Shown piece by piece: positions 35,991-47,174 of a stretch of 64,000 nt of DNA; within the stretch, counting starts at the first letter, position 1, and the number at the start of each line of letters is the position of its first letter. The position numbers were made by a program, and so were the translations under genes. The stretch spans positions 42,965,618 through 43,029,617 of the forward strand of contig CM051027.1 of assembly GCA_027627225.1 (NCBI GenBank), in the 5' to 3' direction. The DNA comes from Congeria kusceri (Eukaryota > Mollusca > Bivalvia > Myida > Dreissenidae). The notes under the pieces are model-generated. The model was not told the origin of the DNA and did not search any database. It was given only the letters and a program-made list of their open reading frames with translations.

Positions 35991-36409
35991 TTAAACAACA
36001 TCATGCGTCACAATGTGATTAAAAAGATAAACAGGGAAATATATAGGGTCCAAAAAGGTACATGGCTCTACTAATAAGGAGCAGTGTGGAAAGCTTGATC
36101 AATTTGTTGATATTTTCTAATAAATTGGTAACTCACTTAAATGCTTCTAATTAAGGTTTTTAAACAAAGTCTATTTATTAAGTATTTGCAAAATAAATTG
36201 TATTTCGAAAGATATTCAAAATTTCTGCTAACCAACCCAGAGGGGAAGCAGAGCAAAGATAAAAAGAAGCAGGTTGCAGCTATAAGCTATTTCGCTCTCA
36301 GACTTTCCCTTATTAAACTCATGCAAAAAGCAGTTTTTAAATGCAGTTTCACTTTCAAACAGCATGCGCTTTTTAAATTTTACAATTCAAAATAGAGCTA
36401 CAATACTTA

Positions 36410-36446
36410 GGCCACAACAAATTGATCAGTTGTTCTACGGATTTTG
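36410..36446 (+). repeat. Left terminal inverted repeat of the 8.4-kb transposon
   Basis: Pairs with 44811-44846. The first 20 bases are identical. Inward lie an A-run and a (gagc)n stretch. Confidence 0.88.
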
Positions 36447-37515
36447 TCCAAAAAAAAATGGAGCGAGCGAGCGAAAAAAAAAATAAATTCCTATCTTGCC
36501 CATAGTGTTTACAAATTACTCCCAAACGCCATCATAACTTGATATATTGTCAATAATTTCTTCATCATCTGCTCTGTTCCATAAATTGTTGTCAAAATCA
36601 ATATATATGTAATAAACTAAGCAACTAATATCTCCATTTCTTCTCCGACCATGTCCTGCAAAGGGTTTTGTGCAACAAGTCTTCAATAGTGATTCTGCTA
36701 TTAAATTATCATGCGGAAGTAAATACTAAATAGCCATATCTTAACTAGAAGAAAAGTAGACCTAGTCTAGTCACTTTAGCCAAAATAATAGTCAAACCTC
36801 AAACAAATTCCTTCACAAGGTTTATGTGCATATACAGTATGTTCAATGTCTTCTGAGCTGGGAAAAAAAAGTCCTCACAAAAATTCAGTTGGGAAATGGA
36901 AAAAAAAATGTCTGTAAAAACAGTCTTATAGTGACCAATAAAAGTGTATTTTATCGCCTCTAAAATTGTGTCAATGTTGTAAGAATTTTTATGTTCAGTC
37001 TGCAACCTATATTTCAAGAAAAGATGATTAAAGAATGTTTCAAAATTTATTTTAGATAGTTAATATAATAGAAAAAGACATAAATACATATCATCTTTCC
37101 TTTAAAAAGGCATAATAAGACCCAACATACCGGTACTACATTAACACAGTGAAAATTTGATTTGTACTTCACATTGGGTACAGTGCCTAGAAGACAAGAA
37201 TAAATCATTACAATATAGAAGAATATGAAAATGAGCAATTTTAATATGTACAACTCAGTATTATAATTTTAAGAAATCATTTTTGTACAATAAAACGCAT
37301 AATAGGAAGTGCATCTTTTCATTTAACTTATCCAGAAAAGAACAAAATACCAAATAAATAATGCATCTTGTACATGTTAAAATGACTATGACTACACACT
37401 CCATGTTATTACATGCATGCCATGTTACTAAGACATAATTGTATATCCTTTATGTTAATACATAACAACATACATTGTTTATTATATTGAAGCTAAGATT
37501 ACTAGTAATACTTCA

Positions 37516-37594
37516 GTTTGAGTAACTTAATAGCTTCACCGGCTTGTGTAATGACTCATTACACAAGCCAGCGAAGCTACTTAGTTACTCAAAC
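37516..37594. repeat. 39-bp-arm hairpin at the 3' end of the nuclease gene
   Basis: Arms 37516-37554 and 37556-37594 pair at 35 of 39 positions around a single-base centre. The gene's TGA (37591-37589) lies in the right arm, so the mRNA would fold into a long stem starting at the stop codon. It could serve as a termination or processing signal, or be a recombination relic. Confidence 0.85.
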
Positions 37595-40144
37595 ACAATC
37601 ATAATCCTCTTCCAAACAAGTTCTATTGCTACAGCTAACACCCTTGCAGTCCCCACAGCCAGTTGAGCATGATAAACCATGTTTTCTACAAGTACACCGC
37701 CTTGTGTCACAGTTGGTTTTACAACTACATCTCACAATCTTCAACAGTCTCTCTGGGGCAGGCGGTAGGTCACACTTTACAGGAGCAAGTTTGTCATTGC
37801 TTTTGTACCAACCCCAGTCTGTGGGATTACTTCCATTTCCAATCCAGACCTGAACTTGCGAGTAGGCTCTATAACTGTGAAATTTGGCTGATGCTGTAGT
37901 TGGTGGCAATGTATGCACTTGGATCACTGAAGTGGCAGAGTTCACTTTCTGTACGAATGTCCTATATCTGAGTGTGTTAAGATCTTCATCTGATTTACCA
38001 TTGTACAATGAGGCCATAATTAGATCACCTGCCTTTTCAATTTGAACAGGAGTTGAATTCTGCATGAACACTTCTGCTTCTTGTTGAAAGAATCTGTCTG
38101 TTGCTGCCTTTTTAAGGACAAGTGATTTCCCTATTCCATAAATTCTTGAGACTGTGTCGCAGCCACTGAAAGCATGTATAAATGGGAGTAAATGACATTG
38201 GTCTGCTCCAAGAATTCTTTTTGTTGCTGCAATGTCCCATATTTTCTTCATTTTCAACCCAACATCAGATTTGAAGTATATGTTGTTGAACTTATCATTG
38301 GCATGGTAACAGAGAAGAACCAGGAGATCTGTGTCCTCTCCTATTACAGCGACACAGCTTCTCTCGGACATCTGAACTGCTGTTTGAACAATTAGGCCAT
38401 CAGCATCTTCATCAGCATTGTAAACTGTGCATCCCATGGTTTGAAGGTGTTTCCCTAGTAAGTTAATGAAGTTTTGCTTGTTTTCAATGTTGGTTAGGAA
38501 AGCTTCTTTCTTTATCTTGCATGAATAGCTTGAATTAAAACTTACTTTTGTTCCAACTTTACCCTTTGCTCTTCTATCATGCGTGCTGTCTTTTGTTGAG
38601 GGTCCTAACATGTAGCCATCAAACACAATTTGAGCATTCCCATAATGTGACTTTACATACTTGCAATACTGATCACAAATGCTATCAAAGGTAGATCCTT
38701 TAAGCCAGGGGATTCTTTGAAGTAATGAGCCGCCGTCCAGGACATATGCACAGTCCTTGGGAATACTTGGTACTCCGTAATCACCCATGTTCCAAATAGC
38801 TGCAGAAAGCTGTGGCTTATTTGCTTCTCTCATTAAACCAGAGGCGTCAAATAAAGAAGATGGATATGCACACAGTTCATAATGGAAGAGTTGCTCAACA
38901 TTCTCAGCTGTCTTTTGTGAGACTGTCAATATGCGCTGGAACAGTAGTTGTGGGTCCACGACAACTTCTTCGCCACTGACATTGAGATTCTGTTTTGTTC
39001 CAAGAGTGACTGCTTGGTTTATTCTTTTGAATGAATATTCATTGACACTTTTCGCAACCATTTCAGAAACAATCTTCTTGCCTATATCTTTTGCCATATC
39101 GGCGTTCACATTATTTTCAGCAATGACCCCTGTCTCTATATTTCTGAGAGATAACTCTTTTGAAAACGGATTTCGGTCTCGTAGAAATGACACGAAGGTG
39201 TCACGATCTCTCTTGTCTCGATCAATTCTGGCTTTTGTTGAATCTTTGTGTTGATCACTTGTCTCGTATGTTTGGCTTGTGAAGCACTGTACTGCATTGT
39301 TAATTTCACTACAAGCAGGCATTGACAATAACCACTGAGCTCGCTGGGCTTCCGTAAGTCCTCTACCTCGAGTCATCCCACCAACAGATTTGACACTCCT
39401 CATCAGTACTTGTTCGATAACCAAGTCTGTAGACAGTCCTGCCCAATATCTATCACTTCTTCTTATAACATGGCTTCCAGTCATAAATGCTTTGTATACA
39501 GATGGATGTTGTTCTTCTAACTGGAACATGTCTTGCAGATAGATATAGCTAGACTTCAAGTACAAGTTGTGACCCGAGGCTGCAAAGTAAGGCAACATTT
39601 CAATTAATGTTGAAAGATGACCTGTCCAATCCCCTTTCCTTTCAGCTGCCAGAAATCGTTTCAACAAGGCTATCATTTCCATGTACTGTATCCACAGTCT
39701 TCCTGTACGGTATTGTCTTATGTTGGTTTTTGTTCTTTCTAAATCATGTTTCATTTCTGTCAACATTGGGTTATTCTGAATGCTGTCTAAAGCTATCTCC
39801 TTCTGTATTACTTTTTCCATCAATGTTATGACTAGTAATTTCTTGCTCTGTTCAGTTTCTTCAGGTTCAGTTTGAGATATCACATCTTCGTTGTTCCCTT
39901 CTTGGTTGTTGTTTACATCTACTGTAGCTTCCTCAAAAAAATTAGGATAGGTTTGTTCTACCAAGAGCTGCTCCAGTGCATCGTTTACCAAAAAGTGACC
40001 CCTTAATGCTCTTCCAACAGCTTTGCCGCTCATCATGTGACCAACTGTGTTTGATGCGTAGACTGTAGCAAGTAGCTCTTGAAGTCCAGAGTTGTCCATG
40101 AGTTTTCCGACACATCCTAAGAAACTCATTTCTGTGTGAAATCC

Positions 40145-40147
40145 TCA
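40145..40147 (-). other. In-frame TGA within the nuclease/transposase gene
   Basis: Flanking codons read VVRL, stop, GFHTEMSFLG in one frame. A single base change from GGA would explain it. Both flanking open stretches exceed 550 codons, so loss of function looks recent. Confidence 0.85.
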
Positions 40148-41895
40148 TAACCGCACAACCAGGTTCTTGATATCACTTGTTGTTGGTTCATTTGTTACAA
40201 TCAATTTAGCTTTCCAGTACAAAGGTTGATCAAATGTAACCACTGGTGTAAGGCCATTTTTGTCTGCCAGACTTGAAACATATTTCAATGTTGAGTAAAC
40301 ACAGGACATGTCAGTAGGGCTTATATCAATCATAGGCAAAAACAGAACATCAGATTGTCCAGGATGAACACCATCTTGTATACCTTGCATTACACCAGCC
40401 CATCCTGGAGTTCCTGGTCTAAGTGGTCTTGTAACTGTGAGCAAGATTTCTAAGTTATCATCAGCAGTAAGTGAAGCACAGTCTTGTTTGGGCAGTTTCT
40501 TAAATACTAAATCCATTTCTTTGTCTAATCTGTAAAATGAAATATTTATCTTTCCTAACTTTTCCAAATTTTCTTTTGTAAAGTCGCACCTTCGGATAAC
40601 TCTTCTGTGATCAACTTTCGGGGTGATTGTTTCAATAATTCCCATACCATGGAATGTGTTGTACCCATCTATAGTCCCGGTATTGTGGTCTACATTGTCT
40701 GCTGCAAACTGTACAAACTGTTTAGAGCTTGTGACCAGGACAGGATTTTCACTCACAGCAGCACTTTTCTCAAATCTCTGAACTTCTGTATACGAGGAAC
40801 AGAAACCTAAACTGTTAAGAGTATCAATCAGGAACTTTGAACCAAAATGATGGTGTAATTGTACACCTAGCCCGATCTGTATTGGAGTAATAATGCTTCT
40901 TGGGATAGCTGCCTGAATCAATGCTTGGCCAAGAGAAGCTGTAATTCTTTTCCAGTCTTTGCTGTCAATAAGCTGTCCAAGCAAACATTGGAGACTAGCA
41001 GGAACAAAGTCAAGGTTCACCTCTGTAGACATTATATCTGCAGAAGATGGATAATTTTCTTTACTGATGTCCATTGATTTAATGTCATCCATTATCAGTT
41101 TACCAGCTGTTTTGATTATGGACATTTTCTCACACTCACTATCATCTTTGTTTGCCCGGCAGTAAAAACTGTGTAAAATTTCATGTGCACTGCTTTTGAA
41201 GGTCACAACATTTGTTTTACCATTCATTTCTGTTATAATAACATTTCCCCCATAGTGCTCAAGTACTTTTTTCTTCATGTACACATTACTGTATGCATCA
41301 TCACCACACAAAGTTTTCATTTCCTCAACTAGGTCGTTTACTGTCAACTGCCCAGACAAATTATTCTCAAAAGTAGACAACACCTGCTTAAAAGCATTTT
41401 CAGCACTGACATGGACTGGTCGACCTTTCTTAGCTTCGCTGCAGCTTTCAAATAAGTCACTGTCAAACTTAAGCTGACCAACAAAATGCTTTGGAATTTG
41501 GTAACCTGACCTAAAGTTAGTACAACAATTTTGGTGATATCTGGCTTCAACTGCTGGAAGGTCACAAGCATACTCAAGACGGCCTAACACAGTATTGGCC
41601 CACATATCATTTCTGCTATAACATATGTCTTTAATTGTCTCTTGAAATTCTAAAGTCATAACAGGGTGAACATCACGCCCTCTCTTAGGTTTATACTTGC
41701 TATTGTATACAGCATTAGTGCCACAAAATAAACATTTAGTTTTAAAGTCAAATTTGTTTTCTGCAGAAAGCCTTGTTTTGGGGCTTGTTATATCATCCAC
41801 ATTGTTGGTAGGTTGTCGTCTCTGGTTTGGATGACACAGGTTCTTCCTGCAAACCGGGTGGACAGACTGGCCAGGTTCAACACGCAGGTTATGTT

Positions 41896-42133
41896 CTGAA
41901 ATGAAACATATTAATTTTTTGCAGTGCTTGAATAATTATAATGATAAAAACATACTTTTAATCTTTAACATCTTATTTGTTAAATGTGTACAAAGTGACA
42001 ATGAATTACTCGAACAGATCTAGGAAATTTTAAGACAAAAAAATAAGGTTCACTGCCTCTGCTCTGGGGAAAGGCTTGTATAACATTTCTTCAAATTATT
42101 AATAGATATAGTTTATATAATAGTCAAACAAAC
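41896..42133 (-). other. Intron before the main exon
   Basis: Donor AAG|GTTTGT at 42134/42133 and acceptor TTTCAG at 41901-41896. Exon phase 1 (G) is completed by AA, making a Glu codon. The protein context across the junction fits the zinc-module family. Confidence 0.8.
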
Positions 42134-43009
42134 CTTGATTTTGGCAAGCAGCATTAATGCCCTGGCACCCTCTTTCACCGAGCGTTGACAACTGCACCCC
42201 ATCATCCGTGCCACAGATTACACACACCGGTCCTGATGTTTGCTCACTATAATGAAATGCACCAGTACAATTACTGTATTTCTGTACACATTTTGTACCT
42301 AGCATACAAACTTAAACAATACACTTAAAATATGTGATAACAAGTAAATTCTATAAAAAGAAACATATTGCAAATGGAATACAAATGATAAATAACATAA
42401 TAAATGTGCATATACTATTGTTTCAATACAAAAAAAATCTTACAAACCTCATACTATGATGAATACTAAAACCGGCTCATCCTGTGAAGCCTGTGTACAC
42501 CTCACTTATAGTTAGAAGGTAGGTTCATCCTGAAAAAAGAAAATGAGGCTTACAGACATGACTGTGAAGGTAAGTGGTTATTCTGGTATATTCTACATGT
42601 ACACCCCAATAAAGTATGTGCATATACACATTTATGAACATTCAAATAAAATTTCTTCTAGGGTCTATATTAATATTAATGATGTTCATAGAAAAAAATC
42701 ATTGATACAACACATAGGGATGTATAATTCACTAACCTGGCAATACAACCAATTCTTCTTGTGTATGGTAAACGGTTGTACTGTTGTTGCGAGTAGACCT
42801 GCAAGTAATAGCAAACATGGTATTTGGTACATGAATTTTAATTAATCAGAATTTTACAATTATGTAATGGATGTACAAACACGCTTTCAACACTATTCAG
42901 TTTTCGTGCTTTAACCATTACACTTCAATTACAAAATACTTAAAACAATAAATTTCATTTACATACCTCTTAATTCTCCTACGTCTGTTAAATGCACTCT
43001 GCTCAAATT

Positions 43010-44810
43010 CTTATTTGTAGGAAGAACAAACATCAAACAGGATGTCTTTTTCTAAAAAACATTGAAAACAGTGTAAAGAAATATATCTAAAAGGCAAAAG
43101 CACAATTGAAAGTCCAGGGAATTTGTGTACTATAAATTCTACAGGTGTTTAATATTTTGACCCGTATGCCCTTCCGTAGTTAAAAAAACACACAACGTGA
43201 CTTCCCTCAAATTTCGTTATTATTGCGGAATATTTTACCTGAACTACATTTAAAGTAATAATATTCACTCAGCTATCATTATTCTCGTACCAAAATACGT
43301 TTTTAAACACTATCAAGCAAATAAATATTTACGTCGTCTGCAACATCGCGGAAACATGACAGATGCAGTTAATCATTTATATTTACATTTAATAATAAAA
43401 ATTCCAATCCGATAAGTTATATTTATGTTTTTATACTTACTAGGCCAGCAAAAGTCCTGTTGTGCCAATCACAGATACAAAAAAAAATATAAAAATTCAC
43501 TTCGATGCGGGATGATGTTGTCTACATATGCACCGTTTGTGACGTCATAAAACTCGCACTTGCAAACTATGGTGCAACATAGATGCCTTCTCTATATTAG
43601 TTTTTATGTTCAACTTAAAATGAAATTTTCTTAAAATCCAAAGCAAGTTAAGGTGAGGACTTTTACAATATCTTAAAAAATAATAAAACCTATCACTCAG
43701 TGCAATTAATGTTTGTGAAGGAATTTGTTTGACCCGCAAACACTATATTGACTGGACTAACCTTATACAAGGCAATTGTCATTATCAAAATAGATATTTG
43801 ATACACGGTAACACCAAGTCATTCACTACTAACAATTTAATAACATGAATATGAAATGTCATACAATAAACACAAAACAATTTAGGAATCACTAGTATAA
43901 GATCTGTATCTTTAAATGACACGACGATACAACTGGACGCCACCATTTTTCTGTGCTGTATATTAATTGCATTATGGCATTAACAAAAGCATTAGAATAT
44001 TTAGATTTTTATATTAACATTTTTCTGAATTGTTCATTGCACTTGGATAGTTATTTTTTATTTAAAATACACTCTTAAACTATCTACAAGATGTTAACAA
44101 AATATATCCATAAATAAATTGAAATTAATAACTAACATAATGACTTGGCTTGCCCTGTTAAATGTACCTTAATATATAAAGGCTGAGCAAAATGTACACC
44201 AAACAGATACGTTGAATTTATAAAATGGACATGTCAGAAACAACTTATATGTGTAGATATTAGAAGTAAGAAATCAAGGACAAACCGCTGGTCAAAACTG
44301 TCCGAAATGTAAACATACCCGATAATCAGTCCATTTGACATAATCCATACATCCAATTTCACACATCCTTTATCAACAAGATAATCCTTTAATTAACTGT
44401 TAATTAACTGCTGATATTACGAGAGCTTGCTAGCAATCATCTTTAATTAGGCAATGAATGCTGACAAACAGCTCGTTGTGTTTTCACATGTTTGATAAAA
44501 CTTGATAAGAAATTGCCGAGTCGAAATACACATGGCAGCTGTGCCAGACTGGCTTTTGGCGAGTAAAGGTCTGGGTCATATATTATGTGCTCTGGACATT
44601 AACCAGTCGCCGCAAAGTGCCTTATTCACGTCTATATCAGTACCAATTGCTTGTTATGATTTGGGTACATCACGAAGTCGGCGTTTAACGTAAAATGAGA
44701 CTCGTTGATGAAAACTTCATTTAAAAAAATCGGATGCGGGGCAAAATTGTAGGTGCGGGCGCAAAATAAAAATAATTATTTTTTTTTCGATTTACGATTT
44801 TAAGGTGCGG
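43010..44810. other. Upstream region of the transposon gene, inside the element
   Basis: No exon can be supported. It should hold the promoter and perhaps a first coding exon. An ATGGTGGCGTCCAG on the minus strand near 43950 is a possible start but has no linked frame. Confidence 0.3.
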
Positions 44811-44846
44811 CAAATCCGGCGAACATCTGATCAATTTGTTGTGGCC
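44811..44846 (-). repeat. Right terminal inverted repeat of the 8.4-kb transposon
   Basis: Inverse of 36410-36446. Inward is a 'gtgcggcaaatcc', 'ggtgcgggcgcaaaat' stretch not present at the left. Confidence 0.88.
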
Positions 44847-45571
44847 TTATTTATATATTTGTTAATTACTGACAACAATGCAAATATATGCAAACTTCAA
44901 TTTCAGACAAACTGGCACGTACTCCAAAATTGCCCTTTCGACTAAAGTAGTCTTCTTATTAAGCTTTTAACAAAGAAGCGTTTAGTCGACTGCGATTGAT
45001 TGTCTATATATTTCAATAATGAACACCACATACTCGTAAATACTCGATTCCAATAATACAACAGGTTTTGTATATATTTTTTTTTTTTGAAGAAAAAAAA
45101 ACTCTAATGCTATTTTTAATGAATTTTCTTTGTCCATACAATATAATTATAAGGCCTATGAAAACACTTTCCCGATCGGGCAAGCATTTGGCATTTTCTG
45201 CTAGCCCGAAATCAAATCTACTTGTCCCGGGTATCGGGCAACCCAGTTACGACGAAGACTGGTAAGGTCGTACATTAATATTCGCAAAAACATTAATTGA
45301 TCAGTACTTTTTTACATAAAATATTGCCAACTTTACTGGTTTTTTCTACATTCTTTACCACATTCATACTAATTTGGCCAAATAATTGCAATTACGAATC
45401 GTTTGTAACAGCGCATTATACATACAAAATATTGTTATATGTTGAAATTTACCTTAAAGATATGAGTTTTTGTAAATAAATTATGGTAATAAGTAATTTG
45501 TCCGACATGTTTTCTCTGAAATTTGATTTATCATCTGCAAATTGGTTTACCGATGTACAGGGGGTGATCAA

Positions 45572-45937
45572 GCTCAATATGCAAATTACTTAATTTCCCA
45601 CGCTACCGCATTCCTGGTAAAGGCTGTATATTCGATTTTAAAGTTTATACACGTGTTGTATAAATTAAGAAAATATATTTCTAAAGCAGATATTACTGTT
45701 TCTCTTGACAAAGATTAAATTAAAAACAGTATTTTTATGTACTTCTGGTATATTTTTACGCTTAGATTTTTATATAAAGCACCGTACCCACACTGCAAAG
45801 ATTTTATGTGTCACACCCTTTAAAAGAAGGGATGTTTTATAGTTTTATACAAGCAGAGTTTTATATGCTAAGCAGTGTGCTAGGGCAATGGTTTTTAACC
45901 GAAGTCCCGAGGGTAAATAACCCCACTCGTCGTCGTC
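45572..45937. other. Spacer without gene
   Basis: AT-rich, nothing recognised. Confidence 0.4.
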
Positions 45938-46298
45938 ATTTTGTGCCCAATATTCTTGAAAATTTGTTTCAATGATATCTCGGATGAGTTTGAAACTAGC
46001 TCATGTCGGGTCAAACTAGGTCACCAGGACAAATTTAAGAAGAAAGCTCGTGAATACTCTAGATGCTACATTTATAACCCAATAATCGTGAAACTTGCTC
46101 AGAACATTTGTCCGAATGATATGAGACACATTCGAAACCAGGTCACATAGGGCCAAAAAGTAGGTCACCAGGCCAAATTGCAAAACAAGCTTGTGAACTC
46201 TAGAGGCCACATTTTTAGCCGAATCTTCATGAAACTTGCTCAGAACACTAGTTCCTTAGCCCCTCAGGTGAGGGACCTAGGGCCTTATGGCCTTATTG
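45938..46298 (+). mobile_element. E-type element, 3' part only
   Basis: Two to three E-type units ('atgatatctcggatgagtttg', 'aggtcaccaggacaaatt', 'catgaaacttgctcagaac'), then cctcaggtgagggacctagg, gccttatggcc and TTATTG. The 5' end is missing. Confidence 0.8.
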
Positions 46299-46536
46299 TT
46301 TATTTTTGCTCTGAAGAAAAAAAGGCTAAGCTATTGTCAACATTTTCATTAAAATTCCTGAAACCATAGTCAGCAATCTTGTCAACACCAGCTATATGAC
46401 TTGCTGTTAGACAAATTTACTTATTACACCAAACTAACAAATCATGGACCAAAGCATTACATTCTAGTGAGTTACCCTATGTACCTGTTTCTGTCACATC
46501 GTCTTAGAATGAGTTTAAATTAATTTTGTCAGTTTT

Positions 46537-47070
46537 TAGCTCACCTTTTGTTATCGTCTTTTGTCTGTCGTCCGTTGTTCATTTTGGCGGTCGTCAACAT
46601 TTACCCTTGTGAACACTATTGACCACATGTATTGCCCAATATCCATGAAACTTGCCCAGATGATTTGTTTCAATGATATCTTGGACGATTTCGAAAATGG
46701 GCCATGCAGTGTTACAAACTAGGTCACTAGGTCCAATAGAAGAAAAAGGTTGTGAACAGTAAAAGTCACATTTTTTGCTCGATTAGAATGAAACATGCTC
46801 AGAACATTTATTCTTATGATATCTCGGGTCAACTTCAAAAAAATGTGTGCGCCATCGAAAAACATGGCCACCAGGGGGCAGGGCAGTTTTTTCTTCTATT
46901 TCTATATTGAAAACTTTAAAAATCTTCTTGTCTGTAACCATTGGTTTTGAAATAATTACATAGAAATGTTCCTTGGCTGACCATTTACCAGATTTCTTCA
47001 AATGGTTTTGATTCGTTAAAAAACATGGCCGCCGGGGGGGGGGGGGGCAGTTTTTCTTAAGGGCGTTCAT
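46537..47070 (+). mobile_element. E-type element, 5' part
   Basis: tagctcaccttttgttatcg, a 'gtctgtcgtccgttgttc' leader and about three E-type units including 'acatggccgccgggggg'. The outer hairpin is incomplete. A G-run (47033-47047) lies near the end. The 3' terminus is missing. Confidence 0.75.
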
Positions 47071-47174
47071 TTGACCCAGACCTCCAGGTTTTGATGCTCA
47101 CAACTTTGGTTTGACTCAATTTTGACATAATTGACCTGCATGCGTCATGTTGACTCGCCAAAAATTTTGGGACA

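Larger units (their letters stand above)
37589..43009 (-). pseudogene. Academ-type transposase with zinc modules, FEN1/XPG-like nuclease and CXC tail; one nonsense codon
   Basis: Proposed exons on the minus strand: 43009-42967, 42798-42737, 42298-42134 and 41895-37589. All junctions are GT-AG and phases match; the last junction is the firmest (QNQ plus EHNLRV). N-terminal zinc modules: CVICG ... VHPVCRKNLC and CLFCG ... YHQNC. Centre: ADNVDHNTGTIDGYNTFHGM, then DLVIEQVLMRSVKSVGG and GLTEAQRAQWL. FEN/XPG PIN domain, residues counted from the ATG at 40129: DGGSLL (465), VFDG (502), ADEDAD (572), GEDTDLLVLL (597), GCDTVSRIYGIGK (656, helix-turn-helix-like). CXC tail 801-838 (CSCKTNC, CTCRKHGLSC). 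A single TGA at 40147-40145 splits it; the frame is open on both sides. ATG 42305 is an alternative start without the small exons. Likely role: nuclear DNA cutting and joining for transposition. Confidence 0.85.
36410..44846 (-). mobile_element. 8.4-kb Academ-type DNA transposon with XPG/FEN-like nuclease gene
   Basis: The two ends are inverted repeats: 36410 onward reads GGCCACAACAAATTGATCAG, and 44846 backward reads the same 20 bases. The match then continues with few differences (TGTTC ... CGGATTT) for about 35 bp. TTA flanks both ends (36407-36409 and 44847-44849), a 3-bp target duplication. One large minus-strand gene fills the middle. The protein layout (zinc modules, transposase-like centre, XPG-type nuclease, CXC tail) and the 3-bp duplication fit the Academ superfamily, one branch of which carries an XPG-like nuclease. 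A Harbinger-like origin is suggested by TTA and GGCC but contradicted by the protein. It sits inside element M copy 2, so it arrived later. Confidence 0.85.
34849..45566 (+). mobile_element. DNA element M, copy 2 (TSD ATCAA), carrying a nested transposon
   Basis: The left end CACCCCCTGTACGTCGG and right end CCGATGTACAGGGGGTG are part of TIRs of about 70 bp. ATCAA directly flanks both (34844-34848 and 45567-45571). Removing the nested 8.4-kb element leaves about 2.3 kb, close to copy 1 (2.5 kb). The interior left arm (35125-35990, with the 60-bp minisatellite) and right arm (45265-45566) are homologous to copy 1. No transposase of its own is visible. Confidence 0.8.

Noticed and set aside
39942..40148. 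Open frames overlapping the nuclease gene on other frames (also those at 37626-37899, 38931-39254 and 40607-40810)
   Set aside because: Shadows of the long minus-strand reading frame.
36407..44849. Assigning the 8.4-kb element to PIF/Harbinger because of TTA and GGCC ends
   Set aside because: The encoded protein shows no Harbinger DDE or Myb partner; its XPG-like and CXC parts fit Academ better.
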